Shown in pieces: positions 1 through 8,488 of a stretch of 64,000 bases of DNA; the first letter of the stretch is position 1; every line of letters begins with the position of its first letter. The notes under the pieces are model-generated. The model was not told where the DNA came from and searched no databases. It saw nothing but the letters and a program-made list of their open reading frames with translations. Source of the stretch: Pseudidiomarina sediminum DSM 21906. Lineage in GTDB: Bacteria; Pseudomonadota; Gammaproteobacteria; Enterobacterales; Alteromonadaceae. The position numbers and the translations under genes were made by a program. The stretch is from NCBI RefSeq assembly GCF_000423165.1, contig NZ_AUHL01000006.1, forward strand, positions 171,097-235,096, in the 5' to 3' direction.

Positions 1-351
1 ATTTTTCCAGAGCTCAAAGGCAAATTAGATGGGTATGCGGTACGGGTGCCATTAGCCAATGCGTCGTTAACCGATTGTGTTTTTGAAATGCAACGAGCGA
101 CCAGCGTTGAGGAAGTCAATCAGTTACTGCAGCGCGCTGCTGAAGGGCCCCTGCAAGGTATTCTTGGTTATGAAGAGCGACCGCTGGTGTCGATTGACTA
201 TCGCACCGACCCGCGCTCGAGCATCGTTGATGCTGGCTGCACGCGGGTAGTGAATGGCACGCAAGTCAAAATTTATGCCTGGTATGATAACGAGTGGGGC
301 TACGCCAACCGTGCGGTAGAGCTGGTTGCAATGGTTGGCGCTAAGGCTTAA
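1..351 (+). CDS. Glyceraldehyde-3-phosphate dehydrogenase, ArsJ-associated type (3' fragment)
   Basis: The frame is open from base 1, so the gene begins before the window; 116 C-terminal residues are visible. The segment [13 protein letters not shown] and the end [12 protein letters not shown] are typical of the GAPDH catalytic domain C-terminus. The wording, especially ASLTDCVFE and [12 protein letters not shown], matches my recollection of the GAPDH encoded beside arsJ rather than glycolytic GapA (which has SVVDLT at this point) or Epd. In arsenic loci this enzyme makes 1-arseno-3-phosphoglycerate, which ArsJ exports. No arsJ lies downstream: the next gene is convergent and shares the TTAA stop overlap at 348-351. 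Any arsJ would therefore be to the left. GAPDH family is certain; the ArsJ subtype is probable. Confidence 0.85.
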   Translation: MFPELKGKLDGYAVRVPLANASLTDCVFEMQRATSVEEVNQLLQRAAEGPLQGILGYEERPLVSIDYRTDPRSSIVDAGCTRVVNGTQVKIYAWYDNEWGYANRAVELVAMVGAKA

Positions 352-1061
352 TCCGACAGGTAGTACTCGATGGTTGAAACCACACGGATGGTTTTCAAAT
401 GCGGGTTGTGGCGGTCTCGTGAACCGATCGTAAACTGTCCTTGGCTGGCCCGTTTAATTTTGCCGAGCTCACTTTGTGAGTCCTCGGCAAATTTTTGCGC
501 GACCTCACGTGCCTTGATGGTTGCCTCTTCAATCATTTCCGGCTTGATCTCATTGAGACGCGTGAACATGTATTCTGGCTGTGACTGATAGTCGTCACCA
601 TTCAGCACAATCCCCTGTTTGCCGAGTTCAGACAATGAACTCATGATCTCACGGATGGCTTCAACTTTGCTTGAATACACCGTAATGGTTTGCGTCGCAG
701 TGTAGCGGAATGGCGCCGGGCCACTGCCACCATAGCGTTGGGCTGACTTATCAACAATATTAGGTGATGAGGTTGATATTTCCTCGGCATTGACACCTTT
801 GAGCAGCAAAAATGCTACGACTTTGCTTTTTGAGGCTTCAATGTCTTGATAAATTTCGTTGACGTCGTTGCTGGCGCTCGTGAATTGGATCGGCCAAATC
901 ACGGTATCGGCGATGTACTCGCGCTCGGAAAGACCTTTTACTGTGACACTACGCTCCATGGCACGTGTTTCGAGCAAGGCATTGCCAATACTGTTCGCAC
1001 CAAACACAAATGCCAAAATAAGTGCAGCACCTAAAATGGCCGCGGGTAGGGTTAAACGCAT
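348..1061 (-). CDS. SIMPL domain-containing (DUF541) protein
   Basis: This 237-residue protein has an N-terminal hydrophobic segment (about residues 5-25) that should act as a signal anchor or signal peptide, followed by a periplasmic SIMPL/DUF541 domain. Supporting features are the [12 protein letters not shown] start of the domain, the repeated Ile-Val beta-strand pattern, and the C-terminal [13 protein letters not shown] strand. SIMPL proteins are envelope proteins of unclear biochemical role, linked in some species to oxidative stress or outer-membrane integrity. Its stop overlaps the stop of the convergent GAPDH gene by 4 bp. It lies 17 bp after the start-side end of nothing else in its own direction except the PAS-GGDEF-EAL gene, whose stop is at 1079, so the two could be co-transcribed. 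Confidence 0.85.
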   Translation of the reverse strand: MRLTLPAAILGAALILAFVFGANSIGNALLETRAMERSVTVKGLSEREYIADTVIWPIQFTSASNDVNEIYQDIEASKSKVVAFLLLKGVNAEEISTSSPNIVDKSAQRYGGSGPAPFRYTATQTITVYSSKVEAIREIMSSLSELGKQGIVLNGDDYQSQPEYMFTRLNEIKPEMIEEATIKAREVAQKFAEDSQSELGKIKRASQGQFTIGSRDRHNPHLKTIRVVSTIEYYLSD

Positions 1062-1078
1062 GATTTGTCCTTAATACA

Positions 1079-2773
1079 TCAGTTAATATCCGGAAGCGTG
1101 TCACTAGGATACCCAAACAGATAGCCTTGGAAAACTTCACAGCCTAATTCTCGTAGACGCTCAAACTGCGCATTAGTTTCCACCCCCTCCGCAATTATGG
1201 TCAAATTCATGCTGCGACCAAGACCAATAATCATTTCGGTAAGCAATGCGCCCTCGCCTTGCTTAAATAAGGTTTTCACAAAGCGCCGATCAATTTTGAG
1301 CTCATCTAAGGGAAGCTGCGTGAGGTAAGCAAGCGAGGCATAACCCGTGCCAAAGTCATCGAGTGAGATGGAAATGCCAAGTTGTTTGAGCTCTTGCATT
1401 TGCTGCACGATAAAGTCGATGTTCTGTGCCATCAAATTTTCAGTGAGCTCAAAGCGAATATTGGCGGGGTTCACCTGAGTACGCTCTAGGATAGCGCGGA
1501 CATGATCAACGAAGTCAGGATCAAGAAACTGTGCCGGGCTCACATTGATAGAAATACCAAGCGTTTCGAGTTTGGGGTTGTTGGACCACAGCTTGGATTG
1601 TTCGCAGCAGCGCTCCAATACCCATGCGCCAAGCCTTAGGATGCTACCGGAAGCCTCGGCAATAGGAATAAATTCGTTGGGTGAGATCTCTCCATAGCGA
1701 GGATGATGCCAGCGCAACAAAGCTTCGACGCTTAACAACTGCCGTTCGGCGTTCACCTGAGGTTGATAGACCATGCGTAGTTGCTGTTGTTCAATGGCAT
1801 GTTCAAGTGCTTGCGAGAGCTCTAAGCGATGACGCACTGCCGCTTCCATGTGCTTATCAAAAAAGCCGATAGCTGAGGTACTTTGCTGTTTCACAGCCTT
1901 TAAGGCGAGATCGGCTTGTTGCAACAAAATGGTGCAGTCCATCGTTTGCGTACTGAAAAAGCTAATCCCGATGCGTGCGTTAACCCGCAGTGAGTGATGA
2001 TGAACATTTAAGGGGCGACTAATACTTTCGAGAAGCTGGCTGGCTCTAACCTCAGCGATGGTGGCGGCATCTGCGAAGGATGAACTGAGGGCGCTCAAGA
2101 CCAAGACAAACTCATCATTGCCGATGCGCGCCACCGTGTCTGCTTGCCGTGCTTCGTTGCTGATGCACTGTGCGCAGTGGCGCAGAACACTGTCACCACT
2201 TTCATAACCTAAGCTATCGTTAAAGCTGTGGAAATTAATGACATCAATCAGCAGTACTGCGCCGACTTTGTGTTGCTTGGTGGTGGTTTGGATGGCAGCT
2301 TGTAGATGATCGAGCAGTAGGTTGCGATTCGCTAGCCCAGTAAGCGGGTCAAAGTACATGAGTTTTTGTACTTCGGCCTCAGCGAGATCAAGTGCGCGTA
2401 AGTCAGCGTCCATACAAAACATGATGGGCTCATCGTTCGGTAGGGCAACCACGGTATGGCTGGAATAAACGGGTACGTCAGTACCGTCCTGATGTTTTAA
2501 GGTTAAACGGGCAGAGGGAATGCCTTGTTGATGCTCAAACATCCATGCCACCGCTTGACGCACATCAGCTGCCATTTCGGCTGGAATGATGAGGTCAAAC
2601 AAGTTGCTGCCAAGTGCTTCGTCGGCGGTGTAACCGTAGAGCTTTTCGGATGCCTCATTCCAGTACACGACAGTGCCGTCTGAACGGTAGCCTTGGATGG
2701 ACATGGCTTGGGTGTCATCACAGAGTTTCCGAAAACGCGCCTCTTCGAGCGAGAGTTTTAAATTACTTAGCAT
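1079..2773 (-). CDS. PAS-GGDEF-EAL protein, probable c-di-GMP phosphodiesterase with degenerate cyclase motif
   Basis: The 564 residues read as a PAS domain (about 14-120, with a YRSDGTVVYWNEASEKLYGY sensor start), a GGDEF domain (about 135-300) and an EAL domain (about 315-560). No membrane segment is visible, so it is likely cytoplasmic. The cyclase signature is altered to RIGNDEF, losing the second glycine, while RQAD five residues before it preserves the RxxD inhibitory-site pattern. The EAL domain keeps EALLRWHHP, ELTEN, DDFGTGYASL, KIDRRFV and AEGVET, so hydrolysis of c-di-GMP is expected. The GNDEF domain may bind GTP or c-di-GMP allosterically. An inverted repeat CATTTGTT/AACAAATG lies just upstream (2784-2791 and 2818-2825), possibly regulatory. 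Confidence 0.88.
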   Translation of the reverse strand: MLSNLKLSLEEARFRKLCDDTQAMSIQGYRSDGTVVYWNEASEKLYGYTADEALGSNLFDLIIPAEMAADVRQAVAWMFEHQQGIPSARLTLKHQDGTDVPVYSSHTVVALPNDEPIMFCMDADLRALDLAEAEVQKLMYFDPLTGLANRNLLLDHLQAAIQTTTKQHKVGAVLLIDVINFHSFNDSLGYESGDSVLRHCAQCISNEARQADTVARIGNDEFVLVLSALSSSFADAATIAEVRASQLLESISRPLNVHHHSLRVNARIGISFFSTQTMDCTILLQQADLALKAVKQQSTSAIGFFDKHMEAAVRHRLELSQALEHAIEQQQLRMVYQPQVNAERQLLSVEALLRWHHPRYGEISPNEFIPIAEASGSILRLGAWVLERCCEQSKLWSNNPKLETLGISINVSPAQFLDPDFVDHVRAILERTQVNPANIRFELTENLMAQNIDFIVQQMQELKQLGISISLDDFGTGYASLAYLTQLPLDELKIDRRFVKTLFKQGEGALLTEMIIGLGRSMNLTIIAEGVETNAQFERLRELGCEVFQGYLFGYPSDTLPDIN

Positions 2774-2848
2774 TCTTGTCGTTCATTTGTTGAACAAAGA
2801 TGCTTTAAGTCTAGAAGAACAAATGAGAAAAGCTAGCGCAGGTTGTGG

Positions 2849-3796
2849 TTAGAGCAAAAACCTGTTGCTGTGCAACCAAGACGCAAGTTCCGCTTTATCT
2901 GACACCTCTAGTTTTTGGTAAATACGCGCAATATGGGTGCGTACAGTGGTTGGTGAAATATCAAGTAAACGAGCCACTTCTTTATGGGTGTGCCCTTTAA
3001 CGTAAGCCCAGGCCACATCTTGTTCCCTTGCACTTAAACTTACTGCTGCACAAATACCGGCTCGCACGAGCAGACGGTTTTTGAAGCGTTGGGCATTGAT
3101 GACAATGCGTGGGTTGCGGTAACAGCCTTTTGTCCATAGCGCCTCAGTGACCTCAGCCGGTAATTGTTGCTTTGCTTTGCGCCCCCACTCATTGGTGAGC
3201 AATGCGATAAATTCTGGGAGTGCCGCATTAAGCAAGCCGTGGCGATCAACAAATGCGGCTGGCGCTTGTTGCGAGCGTAAATTATGCATGTCGTTGTGAC
3301 GCGCAGCCAAAAACAAATGCTGTGTGATCACATTCTTCAACGCCATATCGGCCTGCGAAAAATCATTTTCTAAAGTGTCTCGCGCAAGCGTCACGAAAAT
3401 ATGAAGCCCGGTTTTGGGATCTATTTCCATGGTAGAAATGAGCTGCTTGGCATCGTAGCGGCCCCAATGCTCGTCATATGCCCGGCAATGATGAAATTTC
3501 GGCAACACTTTGGAGTTCCAAGTTTTTCCTGTGTTCGCAATGACTAAATTGGCATAGGGGTCTTCATGTTTTACCTCTTCCCAGGTGTCAAACAATGAGT
3601 CGACTTGATGCAAAATCGTCGCGGTATGTAACTGCCGACTACGACCATCACCGGAACCCCAAATGGCAAAATCGAAATCGATCAAGCTTTGGATTTCTTT
3701 AAGTGTCCATTCCTGAAACTCACTGGCAGAAAGGTACATGCTGGCATCGTGCATGCTGATAATAAATTCGCTGATACGTTTATCGGGTCTATTCAT
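2849..3796 (-). CDS. LuxR-family transcriptional regulator
   Basis: This is a 315-residue protein with a C-terminal LuxR/GerE helix-turn-helix at about residues 250-308: LSAREQDVAWAYVKGHTHKE, then ARLLDISPTTVRTHIARIYQKL. The N-terminal 240 residues match no domain that I recognise with certainty. They lack a clear receiver aspartate pocket, so this is probably not a response regulator, and a divergent ligand-binding domain is more likely. It lies 75 bp upstream of the c-di-GMP protein gene, in the same direction, so it may control or be co-transcribed with it. Upstream lies a 400-bp non-coding gap before the divergent exported-protein operon, another plausible target. Confidence 0.85.
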   Translation of the reverse strand: MNRPDKRISEFIISMHDASMYLSASEFQEWTLKEIQSLIDFDFAIWGSGDGRSRQLHTATILHQVDSLFDTWEEVKHEDPYANLVIANTGKTWNSKVLPKFHHCRAYDEHWGRYDAKQLISTMEIDPKTGLHIFVTLARDTLENDFSQADMALKNVITQHLFLAARHNDMHNLRSQQAPAAFVDRHGLLNAALPEFIALLTNEWGRKAKQQLPAEVTEALWTKGCYRNPRIVINAQRFKNRLLVRAGICAAVSLSAREQDVAWAYVKGHTHKEVARLLDISPTTVRTHIARIYQKLEVSDKAELASWLHSNRFLL

Positions 3797-4199
3797 GCCG
3801 CTATTTTATGTTAATAAGTTGTGAATATAGTGTAGTGCAAATGCAGGATAACTCTAAATAATCGATCTACCTATGATGGGCACCGTGAGCGACGAAGAGA
3901 TGACATGGGTCGTCGAACGAACTACACAGCGTAACGGTCAACTGCGTGCCTGCTCTATTGAAGAGTAGTGTGACCGTTACGTTTTGTAGTACTGAGATTC
4001 CAGTGTCATTGAAGATCGCATGTTTCGGCCGCTTGGTTTGTAAGCTGAGGGAACGCCATCGTCCAACGGATGAGGACAACAGAAGTGTTAGGGGAGCTGC
4101 ATGGGGGGTTAGCGAACCATCAACACATCATTCTTGCGTGCGAGCTAGGCGGCCACCAAACAACCTATGACAGCTTCGAGCTGTTGAGAGGGGATTCTG
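3797..4199. other. Non-coding divergent intergenic region
   Basis: This 403-bp gap separates the LuxR regulator from the divergent three-gene envelope operon. It holds a strong imperfect hairpin at 3921-3990, described separately. Short open frames on both strands overlap the hairpin and show no family features. A good ribosome-binding site (GAGGGG, 6-7 nt spacing) precedes the ATG at 4200. No obvious operator was recognised. Confidence 0.6.
3921..3990. repeat. Strong 70-nt imperfect inverted repeat (hairpin)
   Basis: The outer arms ACTACA (3921-3926) and TGTAGT (3985-3990) pair. A 3x3 internal loop follows, then a perfect 11-bp stem CGTAACGGTCA (3930-3940) with TGACCGTTACG (3971-3981). An inner stem CTGCTCT/AGAGTAG (one G-T pair) closes around ATTGA. 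The 11-bp arm is followed by TTTTG, so it could terminate transcription, but the multi-tier structure is longer than usual. Structured RNA, a MITE remnant or an operator are alternatives. Confidence 0.7.
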
Positions 4200-5063
4200 A
4201 TGACACTTAAACAATTCTTAGTAGGCTGTTTAACAGCGCTAACTTTTTCCTTTCCTGCTTGGGCAGATGGAACCGCGGTAATGGTTTCGGAGGACGGCAA
4301 GGTCAAGGTGGAATTCACCAGCTCCGGCATGCTGCGGATGGATGATGCTTCCGGAGAGGGGTATATGTTGATGCGTGACGGTAAACTGTACTCAGTGATT
4401 GAGGACGGTGGTTCGGTCATGGTGTTTGATATTGCAGCAGCTATTGCCAGTGTGGGAAGCCTTGGACAGCAAGGCGGGTTTTGGGATGCCGAAATGGTGG
4501 AATTGGTAGCCATGAAAGCGACCGGGGGTAGCGAAGAGGTGGATGGTCTCAAGGGACACATTTACGAGATGACCTACCGGAATCGTGCGGGTCACCAGCA
4601 TACCGACACCATTGTGCTGACCAAAGACAAAACTGCAGCCTTATTGACGCAAGCTTCCCTGACCATGGCCTCGATCTTAATTGCAGCGACCGGCGAGAGC
4701 ATTTCGCCGGCCTTTGACAAGATGGCAGATTTTACCCGCGACGGCGGCTGGGGTGTGCTGCGTCAAGGGGATAGCTATCGCTTGACACAAGTTCGGGATG
4801 TTAGTGTCGATGCTTCACGTTTTGTGTTGCCTGCTGAACCGATGAAAATTCCTTCTATGGAAAGCTTTATGGGGGCTCAAGCAGAAGAATCTGTGGTAGA
4901 AGAGACCGAAGAAGAGAAGCAACAACGCCTTGCTGCCTATTTGGAAAGCAAAGCACAGCGTCAAGAGCAGCGCGCCAAAAGTAAGGCCGATCGGGCGGTT
5001 GATCGCGCGACCGATAAAGCGGTCGATAAAGTCGTAGATAGTGTGCTGGGTAAGTTGTTTTAA
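4200..5063 (+). CDS. Exported protein of unknown function with charged C-terminal tail
   Basis: I do not recognise this 287-residue protein. It starts with a signal peptide (hydrophobic core VGCLTALTFSFPA, likely cleavage after Ala22 in AWA-D). The mature part begins with a beta-rich domain that reads like a periplasmic domain binding small or lipid ligands (MVSEDGKVKVEFTSSGMLRM). Residues from about 230 form a highly charged, probably helical tail rich in Glu, Lys and Arg, ending in a repeat-like stretch RAVDRATDKAVDKVVDSVL. It is the first gene of a three-gene operon of exported proteins; the next start follows its stop by 10 bp. The start is supported by an upstream GAGGGG motif. Function is unknown. 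Confidence 0.8.
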   Translation: MTLKQFLVGCLTALTFSFPAWADGTAVMVSEDGKVKVEFTSSGMLRMDDASGEGYMLMRDGKLYSVIEDGGSVMVFDIAAAIASVGSLGQQGGFWDAEMVELVAMKATGGSEEVDGLKGHIYEMTYRNRAGHQHTDTIVLTKDKTAALLTQASLTMASILIAATGESISPAFDKMADFTRDGGWGVLRQGDSYRLTQVRDVSVDASRFVLPAEPMKIPSMESFMGAQAEESVVEETEEEKQQRLAAYLESKAQRQEQRAKSKADRAVDRATDKAVDKVVDSVLGKLF

Positions 5064-5073
5064 GGAGGCAAGG

Positions 5074-5724
5074 ATGGCTGGATTCTTAAAAAATATTTTG
5101 CCAGTAGTGTTGGCGAGTGTGATCTTGGTTTATCTGTCATCAGTGTATGGTGAGGAAGTGAAGGCGTCGACGAAAAGTAATACCGATAAGCGAGACCAGG
5201 GGAACTATACGCTCACTTTATCTGGTGCGATCAATGCGCAGCGCTCAGGCACGATTGCCTACATTGGGAAGGGCACTTCAGGAGGCTACAATCTGCTGAA
5301 GCTTGAGTTTGCCGAGACGCTCGATGAGCGGGAGCAGGAGTATCGTCTAACGCTCCTACTGGCCACTGCAGATGACCTCGACAGCCTACAATTTCCAATG
5401 CCGGGTACCTATCCGATCACCCGCCGTTTTAAAGCGAGACCTGGCTATGAAGGTGGTTTTGACCCTAAATTTACCGAAGTGTTAGAGCTCAATGGTCGCT
5501 ACTACCAAAATGTTGCGGTGGAATATCAGCAAGACGGATATGGCCCCGACCCGATACGTAGTTCGCTCACCATTACTGAGCAAGACGGTGAGCGTCTGAA
5601 AGGGCATTTTGAACTTCATTTGAGAGAAGGCACGTCAATTAATAAGGGACAAATTGGGCGTGGGACTCTAGCGGTAAAGGGTGAGTTTGATGCGGTAATT
5701 ATTACTGAAGATCTGGGCTTATAA
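5074..5724 (+). CDS. Exported protein of unknown function
   Basis: The frame is open from GTG 5041, but ATG 5074 is chosen because it is preceded by AAGGAGG at good spacing and starts a signal sequence (MAGFLKNILPVVLASVILVY, likely cleavage near residue 26). This gives 216 residues. The mature protein is rich in beta-strand-like segments (NYTLTLSGAINAQRSGTIAY; GTYPITRRFKARPGYEGGF) and has no cysteines or catalytic motif that I can identify. Its stop codon overlaps an ATG of the following frame (TAATG), so it is translationally close to the next lipoprotein gene. Function unknown; an envelope role is inferred from the signal sequence and operon partners. Confidence 0.8.
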   Translation: MAGFLKNILPVVLASVILVYLSSVYGEEVKASTKSNTDKRDQGNYTLTLSGAINAQRSGTIAYIGKGTSGGYNLLKLEFAETLDEREQEYRLTLLLATADDLDSLQFPMPGTYPITRRFKARPGYEGGFDPKFTEVLELNGRYYQNVAVEYQQDGYGPDPIRSSLTITEQDGERLKGHFELHLREGTSINKGQIGRGTLAVKGEFDAVIITEDLGL

Positions 5725-5738
5725 TGGGAGCAGCGCCA

Positions 5739-6266
5739 ATGAACTTACGCAAAACGCACGGCATTGTTGTTGTTTTACTGACTTGCATTCAAGTGAGTGC
5801 TTGTAGTGCTGGAGACCCAACGCATGGTGAGGTTAGTGCCAGCATAGCGGAGCAAGATTACCATGGTGTTACTTTGGCGCCGGTTGGTGAGCGTCAAAGT
5901 TCAGCAACCTTTATGCAAATGGGCGGCATGACGCTGGTGAATATTCAGGCGCATGATCTGGAGACCGGTGGCATGATGGATAATGTATTAGCGCTATCGC
6001 TGACCTTATCCGGCGGTAATGCGAGTGCACAGGTGCAAAGTGCGGAGATCTCTTACTGGCCTGAAGGAATGGCTGCGCCGTTCTACATTAGTAGTGCAGG
6101 TAACGTATCAGTCGACATCGAGCGCTTTGAGGTGGGCAACGAGGGATATGCACAAGGAACCTTTCGTGGGCAAATATGCTATCAAAAAAGTATGTTTTCT
6201 GCTGCCGATAAGGGGGATTGTCGTGCGATAGAAGGACAATTTCGTACGGCACTTGTCGCTCAATAA
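5739..6266 (+). CDS. Putative lipoprotein of unknown function
   Basis: ATG 5739 is preferred over 5724 because GGGAG lies 8 nt before it and the protein then begins with a good lipoprotein signal: a basic start MNLRKTHG, a hydrophobic core and the lipobox VSAC with Cys22. The product has 175 residues. It carries two later cysteines (in QICYQK and KGDCRAIEG) that could form a disulphide. It resembles its two upstream partners in being exported and beta-rich, with no family that I can name. It is the last gene of the 4200-6266 operon; an inverted repeat follows at 6288-6342. Confidence 0.8.
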   Translation: MNLRKTHGIVVVLLTCIQVSACSAGDPTHGEVSASIAEQDYHGVTLAPVGERQSSATFMQMGGMTLVNIQAHDLETGGMMDNVLALSLTLSGGNASAQVQSAEISYWPEGMAAPFYISSAGNVSVDIERFEVGNEGYAQGTFRGQICYQKSMFSAADKGDCRAIEGQFRTALVAQ

Positions 6267-6287
6267 CAACTGCTGCGAGCAACACCT

Positions 6288-6342
6288 AAAAGTCTCGGAC
6301 GTCGCCTTTGCAATTCTTCATTCGGCGGTTTTCGAGACTTTT
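6288..6342. terminator. Possible terminator hairpin after the exported-protein operon
   Basis: Perfect 10-bp arms AAAAGTCTCG (6288-6297) and CGAGACTTTT (6333-6342) enclose a second pairing, CGCC (6303-6306) with GGCG (6324-6327). The A-run before and T-run after the stem suit a bidirectional terminator. It lies 22 bp after the lipoprotein stop and about 40 bp before the next start, so it could instead be a leader structure. Confidence 0.5.
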
Positions 6343-6384
6343 GCTATTCTGAATCATAATAATCAAGAATTCAGGATCTTATCT

Positions 6385-7329
6385 GTGCGGAAGCGGCATT
6401 TAAAAGGGCTGTTGGTAAGCGCTATCGTGGTGCTATTGCTTTGGGGGGCGAGCTTTTTGCCTCGCGTGGGCCTGTGGAGTTTTCAAACGGCAACGGCAGC
6501 GATAGCCTGGTGGTATGATTTTGAAACGCGTCAGGTGGCTTTAGGCGATATTACCTTTAGTGTGTATGTGCGCCCAGGGCGGGATACCGCAGCAACGCCC
6601 GTAGTGCTGCTCCATGGCTACACGGCGAACAAAGCGCTATGGTTGCCGATGGCTGCGCAACTTGACTCGAGCGCTACAATCATCATTCCGGATCTCGCAG
6701 GGCATGGTGAAACGGGTTTTGATCCCCAGTGGAGCTACCGTGCAAGCGCTCAGGCGCAGCGATTACAACGTTTATTCGCAGCGCTGCAGATAGAACAGCC
6801 CGTACTCGTGGGACATTCGATGAGTGGCTTGATTGCGGCAAACTTCGCGTTGCTGTATCCGCAGCAACTTTCGGCGTTAATCGTGATGAACCCTACAGGC
6901 GTTACCAGCCCTACCCCTAGCCGTGCTGAAAAACTTTTACAGCAAGGGCGCTCTCCTTTCCTCATCAACGATTGGCAAGACTTCCAAGAGCTCTATCAAT
7001 TGAGTATGGCGCAGCCGCCTTGGATTCCTAATTTTATCCAACGCGGTGTTGCTTATGACTATAGGCAACATAAAGCGGAATTCAGTCAGATTGCGGAAGA
7101 CTTTCTATACCATGATCAATTGGATCAGCGCTTATCAGAATTGCAGATACCTACGCTTATTCTCTGGGGGGCTGAAGATGCATTGATTGATGTAAGTAGT
7201 GCTGACGTTTGGCATAGTGCGATTCAGGGCTCCGAAGTGGTAGTGTTGGAACAGGTTGGGCATATGCCCATGTTGGAGCGTCCTCGGCAGACCGCGGATG
7301 AATTACAACGCTTTCTAAAGCGGTATTAA
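6385..7329 (+). CDS. Membrane-anchored alpha/beta hydrolase
   Basis: The frame is open from 6253, but the upstream part overlaps an inverted repeat and the previous gene. GTG 6385 has AGGA 8 nt upstream and starts a plausible N-terminal membrane anchor (LLVSAIVVLLLWGASFL). The resulting 314 residues show the complete alpha/beta-hydrolase set: oxyanion HGYTANKALW, nucleophile elbow GHSMSG, acid in LWGAEDAL and histidine in VGHMPMLERP. The substrate cannot be read from sequence; monoacylglycerol-lipase or esterase activity is typical of such proteins. The next gene starts 10 bp after its stop and is also membrane-anchored, so the two probably form an operon. Confidence 0.87.
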   Translation: MRKRHLKGLLVSAIVVLLLWGASFLPRVGLWSFQTATAAIAWWYDFETRQVALGDITFSVYVRPGRDTAATPVVLLHGYTANKALWLPMAAQLDSSATIIIPDLAGHGETGFDPQWSYRASAQAQRLQRLFAALQIEQPVLVGHSMSGLIAANFALLYPQQLSALIVMNPTGVTSPTPSRAEKLLQQGRSPFLINDWQDFQELYQLSMAQPPWIPNFIQRGVAYDYRQHKAEFSQIAEDFLYHDQLDQRLSELQIPTLILWGAEDALIDVSSADVWHSAIQGSEVVVLEQVGHMPMLERPRQTADELQRFLKRY

Positions 7330-7339
7330 GGAAACAACG

Positions 7340-8437
7340 ATGCGAAAGGGTCGAGTCTTTGGAATCATATTAAGCTTTACGTTGGTACTGCTGTTGTCGT
7401 ATCTGGTGCTCTGGCCGGTCGCCATTGAACCTCGCGCCTGGCAGGCGCCACGCGACCACGGTTATGTTGGGGTCTATACGCCAAATCAGCGGTTGCAAGC
7501 AATTCAAGTGCTGCCATTACCGGTGTCAGAAGGTCCGGAAGCTCTTGCTGTAGACCCACAAGGCCGTGTCGTTACCGGCTTACTGAACGGTGATATTGTG
7601 CGGCGCGAACATGACGGCGATTTTACGGTGCTGGCCACCACTGGCGGGCGCCCGTTAGGCCTAGCCTATGATGCCCAAGGCGGGCTGTGGATCGCCGATG
7701 CCTACCAAGGTTTAGTCTATTTTGACAGCAACCAAGGGGTACAGGTCAAAGTGACTGAAGTCGATGGGCGTGCGGTCCGTTATGCCAATGACGTCGCCAT
7801 CGCAGCCGATGGCACTATTTATTTTAGCGACTCTTCCAGTCGTTTTCCTGCCGACCGCTATGGCACTTATGGTGCAAGCCTGCTCGATATTATGGAGCAT
7901 GCAGGTAATGGTCGCGTCTTGGCTTATGAGCCGGCGAGCGGTCATACCTATACAGTTGTCAGTGGTATTCATTTTGCAAACGGCGTTGCATTAAGCTCAG
8001 ATCAACAGTGGTTACTGGTGAATGAAACGGCCAGTTATCGGGTCTTGCGTGTTGGTATTGGTAGCAACAACAGCGGCCAGTTCGAGCCGCTTCTCGAAAA
8101 TCTGCCCGGTTTCCCAGATAACCTCACCACCGGTCGTGATGGGAAGTTTTGGCTCGGTTTAGTGAGTCCAAGAAGTGCACTACTTGACCAGTTTGCCGAT
8201 GCCCCGTTTATGCGAAAAGTGGTGCAGCGTTTACCGGCGGTGATGCGTCCTAAAGCGCAGCGCTATAGTCACCTGCTTGCCATCGACATTGATGGCAATG
8301 TGCTGCATAGTCTGCAAGATCCCGAAGGTCGCTTCGGCTACGTGACCGGAGCCGTCGAAGTCGATCAGCAGTTGTTTCTGAGTAGCCTGCACGAGGCAGC
8401 GATTGGACAGCTGGAATTTCCTCAAGCACAGCACTAA
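7340..8437 (+). CDS. Membrane-anchored SMP-30/strictosidine-synthase-like beta-propeller
   Basis: The 365-residue protein has one N-terminal transmembrane segment (about residues 7-27) followed by a six-bladed propeller of the SMP-30/gluconolactonase and APMAP (strictosidine synthase-like) type. Blade repeats are seen as SEGPEALAVDPQGRVVTGLL, GRPLGLAYDAQGGLWIADAY, RYANDVAIAADGTIYFSDSS and FANGVALSSDQQWLLVNET, and then FPDNLTTGRDGKFWLGLV. The Glu, Asn and Asp residues in these turns match the calcium site of the family. It is likely a periplasm-facing lactonase or arylesterase. It is probably co-transcribed with the alpha/beta hydrolase 10 bp upstream. The ATG is preceded by AAGGAAAC. Confidence 0.85.
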   Translation: MRKGRVFGIILSFTLVLLLSYLVLWPVAIEPRAWQAPRDHGYVGVYTPNQRLQAIQVLPLPVSEGPEALAVDPQGRVVTGLLNGDIVRREHDGDFTVLATTGGRPLGLAYDAQGGLWIADAYQGLVYFDSNQGVQVKVTEVDGRAVRYANDVAIAADGTIYFSDSSSRFPADRYGTYGASLLDIMEHAGNGRVLAYEPASGHTYTVVSGIHFANGVALSSDQQWLLVNETASYRVLRVGIGSNNSGQFEPLLENLPGFPDNLTTGRDGKFWLGLVSPRSALLDQFADAPFMRKVVQRLPAVMRPKAQRYSHLLAIDIDGNVLHSLQDPEGRFGYVTGAVEVDQQLFLSSLHEAAIGQLEFPQAQH

Positions 8438-8488
8438 GGGTCGTTAGCGCTGTGTGGTGTGTTCAAAACTTCTTAAAACGGTGATTGT

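Noticed and set aside
3921..3990. Integron attC site
   Set aside because: The hairpin has paired arms, but I could not see the GTTRRRY/RYYYAAC core pair in the required places and no integron cassette array is present.
3867..4170. Small open frames on both strands in the gap before the envelope operon
   Set aside because: They overlap each other and the 70-nt hairpin, and show no family motif or start signal.
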